From a bacterium (GTDB lineage Bacteria > Krumholzibacteriota > Krumholzibacteriia > LZORAL124-64-63), in assembly GCA_018652925.1 (NCBI GenBank), contig JABIBH010000298.1, forward strand, positions 1 through 6,748: a stretch of DNA of 6,748 bases. The letters are read 5' to 3'. The position numbers were made by a program, and so were the translations under genes. Shown piece by piece: positions 6,036-6,748 of the stretch. A model generated the notes under the pieces. The model ran no database searches and was not told the DNA's origin. It saw nothing but the letters and a program-made list of their open reading frames with translations. Every line of letters starts with the position of its first letter. Position 1 is the stretch's first letter.

Positions 6036-6356
6036 TTACCTGCTTGCAGATTCCAATGCAGCCGAAGCCCACCGATTGATGCTTTTCCCACTCGCCTCAG
6101 CTGCTGCAGCAACTGCTGAGTGAACTTCGACGGGAATCCGCAACATCAGATTGCCTGAATATGGTTTATTAGGTTCCTGATCCAGTTTTTTGCAGGCATC
6201 AAGATAATTATCAACTGCTTCAGTGAATGCATTTTCCAGTTCAGTAACTGACTCACCATGAAAACTGATCACATCAATAATTCCAACTATATGACCAACA
6301 AAAATATGATCATCAGAATCGTACTCAACTCTTGCTGAATAACCTTTGTAGTTCAT
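6036..6356 (-). CDS. HicB-family antitoxin / ribbon-helix-helix protein (orphan)
   Basis: A 106-aa two-part protein typical of the longer HicB antitoxins. Residues 1-60 (MNYKGYSARVEYDSDDHIFVGHIVGI...GESVTELENAFTEAVDNYL) are the HicB partial RNase-H-like fold that normally binds and blocks the HicA mRNA-cleaving toxin. Residues about 65-104 (PYSGNLMLRIPVEVHSAVAAAAEASGKSINRWASAALE) are a ribbon-helix-helix DNA-binding domain for autoregulation. The start at 6356 is chosen because AGGAG lies 7 nt upstream; the longer frame to 6389 has no ribosome-binding site and the AGGAG would fall inside it. HicA genes normally lie immediately upstream of this type of HicB, but none is visible there on the minus strand or downstream. 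The next gene, 35 bp away, encodes the DUF4062 ATPase. It may be a lone regulator, a remnant of hicAB, or the control partner of the DUF4062 gene; the last is inference. Confidence 0.88.
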   Translation of the reverse strand: MNYKGYSARVEYDSDDHIFVGHIVGIIDVISFHGESVTELENAFTEAVDNYLDACKKLDQEPNKPYSGNLMLRIPVEVHSAVAAAAEASGKSINRWASAALESASR

Positions 6357-6363
6357 GGTTTGA

Positions 6364-6368
6364 CTCCT
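6364..6368 (-). promoter_or_regulatory. Ribosome-binding site of the HicB-like gene
   Basis: AGGAG on the minus strand, 7 nt before the ATG at 6356. It sets the start of the 106-aa product. Confidence 0.75.
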
Positions 6369-6400
6369 GGTTTTTATGTGTTTTTCCATCTATGGCTTCA

Positions 6401-6452
6401 TTATGATAGCAATATTTGATATCACTTGCAAGCGTTTTATGATAGCACTATC
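6401..6452. repeat. TTATGATAGCA direct repeats and TGATA/TATCA symmetry (candidate HicB operator)
   Basis: TTATGATAGCA occurs at 6401-6411 and again at 6437-6447, 36 bp apart. The first copy overlaps the -10; the second lies just upstream of the -35 and forms the short palindrome GATAG-CA-CTATC (6441-6452). TGATA (6404-6408) and TATCA (6420-6424) form a 21-bp inverted repeat across the spacer. Ribbon-helix-helix antitoxins commonly repress their own promoters through such sites, so HicB binding is the natural inference. Confidence 0.5.
6403..6431 (-). promoter_or_regulatory. Sigma70-type promoter for the hicB-DUF4062 unit
   Basis: On the minus strand TTGCAA (6431-6426) is followed after an ideal 17 bp by TATCAT (6408-6403), a 5/6 match to the -10. 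Transcription would start near 6396, leaving a leader of about 40 nt before the AGGAG-led hicB start. The -35 and -10 are interleaved with TGATAGCA and TGATA/TATCA repeats likely to be operator sites. Confidence 0.6.
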
Positions 6453-6493
6453 TCCTTTTCTTGATTTCACTGACTCTCCCTATGCTGAAGCAC

Positions 6494-6516
6494 CAGAACT
6501 CCTGTTTCAGGTTCTG
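6494..6516. repeat. Hairpin CAGAA-CT-CCTG / CAGG-TTCTG
   Basis: Arms CAGAA + CCTG (with a 2-nt CT bulge) pair with CAGG + TTCTG around a TTT loop. There is no T-run on either side, so it is not a standard intrinsic terminator. It may belong to a small RNA, a transcript leader or a dispersed repeat. Confidence 0.45.
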
Positions 6517-6658
6517 CAATTACCTGACCAGCTTAAACTGTTAGTCTTAACTGGCATATTCACAGGCAGTTATGCTCTTCATAGGTAGCTTAAGGCAGAG
6601 AATAAACAAAGTTATGTCGCTCGTGGTTTACAAGATTAGAGGGAATGTTCGTCGCTTG

Positions 6659-6707
6659 TTGACAGTTGTGCAAGGACAAGTCAACCGTCAAGGATTACTT
6701 GACAGTT
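6659..6707. repeat. TTGACAGTT direct repeats, 40 bp apart, with inverted partners
   Basis: TTGACAGTT occurs at 6659-6667 and 6699-6707. Between them lies GTCAAC (6680-6685), inverse to GTTGAC at 6658-6663, and GTCAAG (6687-6692) pairs with CTTGAC (6698-6703) around 5 nt. TTGACA is a -35 hexamer, but neither copy has a good -10 at the right distance. Binding sites or a repeat end are possible. Confidence 0.4.
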
Positions 6708-6748
6708 CAATTTTTCAGTAATCAGGATGATAAAAATTGAGGATTAAA

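Larger units (their letters stand above)
6457..6748. other. About 290 bp with no convincing gene
   Basis: No open frame here has a start with a ribosome-binding site, and the minus strand, where a HicA gene would be expected, is broken by stops in every frame. It contains a hairpin (6494-6516), two TTGACAGTT boxes (6659-6667 and 6699-6707), and a final TTGAGGATTAAA. The last could be the ribosome-binding region of a plus-strand gene starting just beyond the window. Confidence 0.5.

Noticed and set aside
6001..6072. N-terminal extension of the DUF4062 protein overlapping hicB
   Set aside because: The DUF4062 motif starts right after the Met at 6000, which has its own GGAAGGGG site.
6376..6588. 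70-codon open frame on the plus strand upstream of hicB
   Set aside because: It starts inside the hicB leader and promoter region on the opposite strand, has no ribosome-binding site, and its composition does not resemble a known domain. Probably chance.

Overview
The window (about 6.7 kb, moderately AT-rich) looks like chromosomal DNA of a Gram-negative bacterium. The clearest sign is a predicted secreted outer-membrane beta-barrel that ends in phenylalanine. Shine-Dalgarno sites are canonical (AGGAG/GGAGG) and one TTG start is used. No rRNA or marker gene is present, so I do not name a taxon.

Layout. Positions 1-1927 (+) hold the 3' end of an envelope or exopolysaccharide-type operon: a polysaccharide deacetylase-like protein cut by the left edge, then 4 nt later a YaiO-like outer-membrane barrel whose ribosome-binding site lies in the end of the deacetylase gene. 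Positions 2000-2794 (+) hold an ADP-ribosylglycohydrolase with its own recognisable promoter. It meets a class I/II PLP aminotransferase (4089-2791, -) tail to tail, and their stop codons overlap. The roughly 390 bp upstream of the aminotransferase (4090-4482) are unusually dense in perfect inverted repeats. They include three copies of a 10-bp box (ATATGTCGAT), two long palindromes, and a strong hairpin terminator that may serve both strands.

Positions 4483-6356 (-) form a two-gene unit. A HicB-like antitoxin or ribbon-helix-helix regulator comes first. It is followed after 35 bp by a 505-aa multidomain protein: DUF4062, then an AlbA/RecG-like linker and a GHKL-type ATPase domain (HATPase_c_4), then an in-frame TGQ repeat linker, then a winged helix. 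A well-formed sigma70-type promoter with repeated TGATAGCA elements precedes hicB. No HicA toxin is visible on either side, so the HicB is an orphan, or it controls the downstream DUF4062 gene. This accessory, defence- or TA-like unit is the most interesting coding part of the window. The last roughly 290 bp carry no convincing gene but do carry a hairpin and repeated TTGACAGTT boxes.

How the genes work together: the first two plausibly act in modification or export of an envelope polysaccharide. The ADP-ribosylglycohydrolase and the aminotransferase look like independent single-gene units. The HicB/DUF4062 pair looks like a self-regulated accessory cassette. All functional calls come from motifs read by eye, with no database search.
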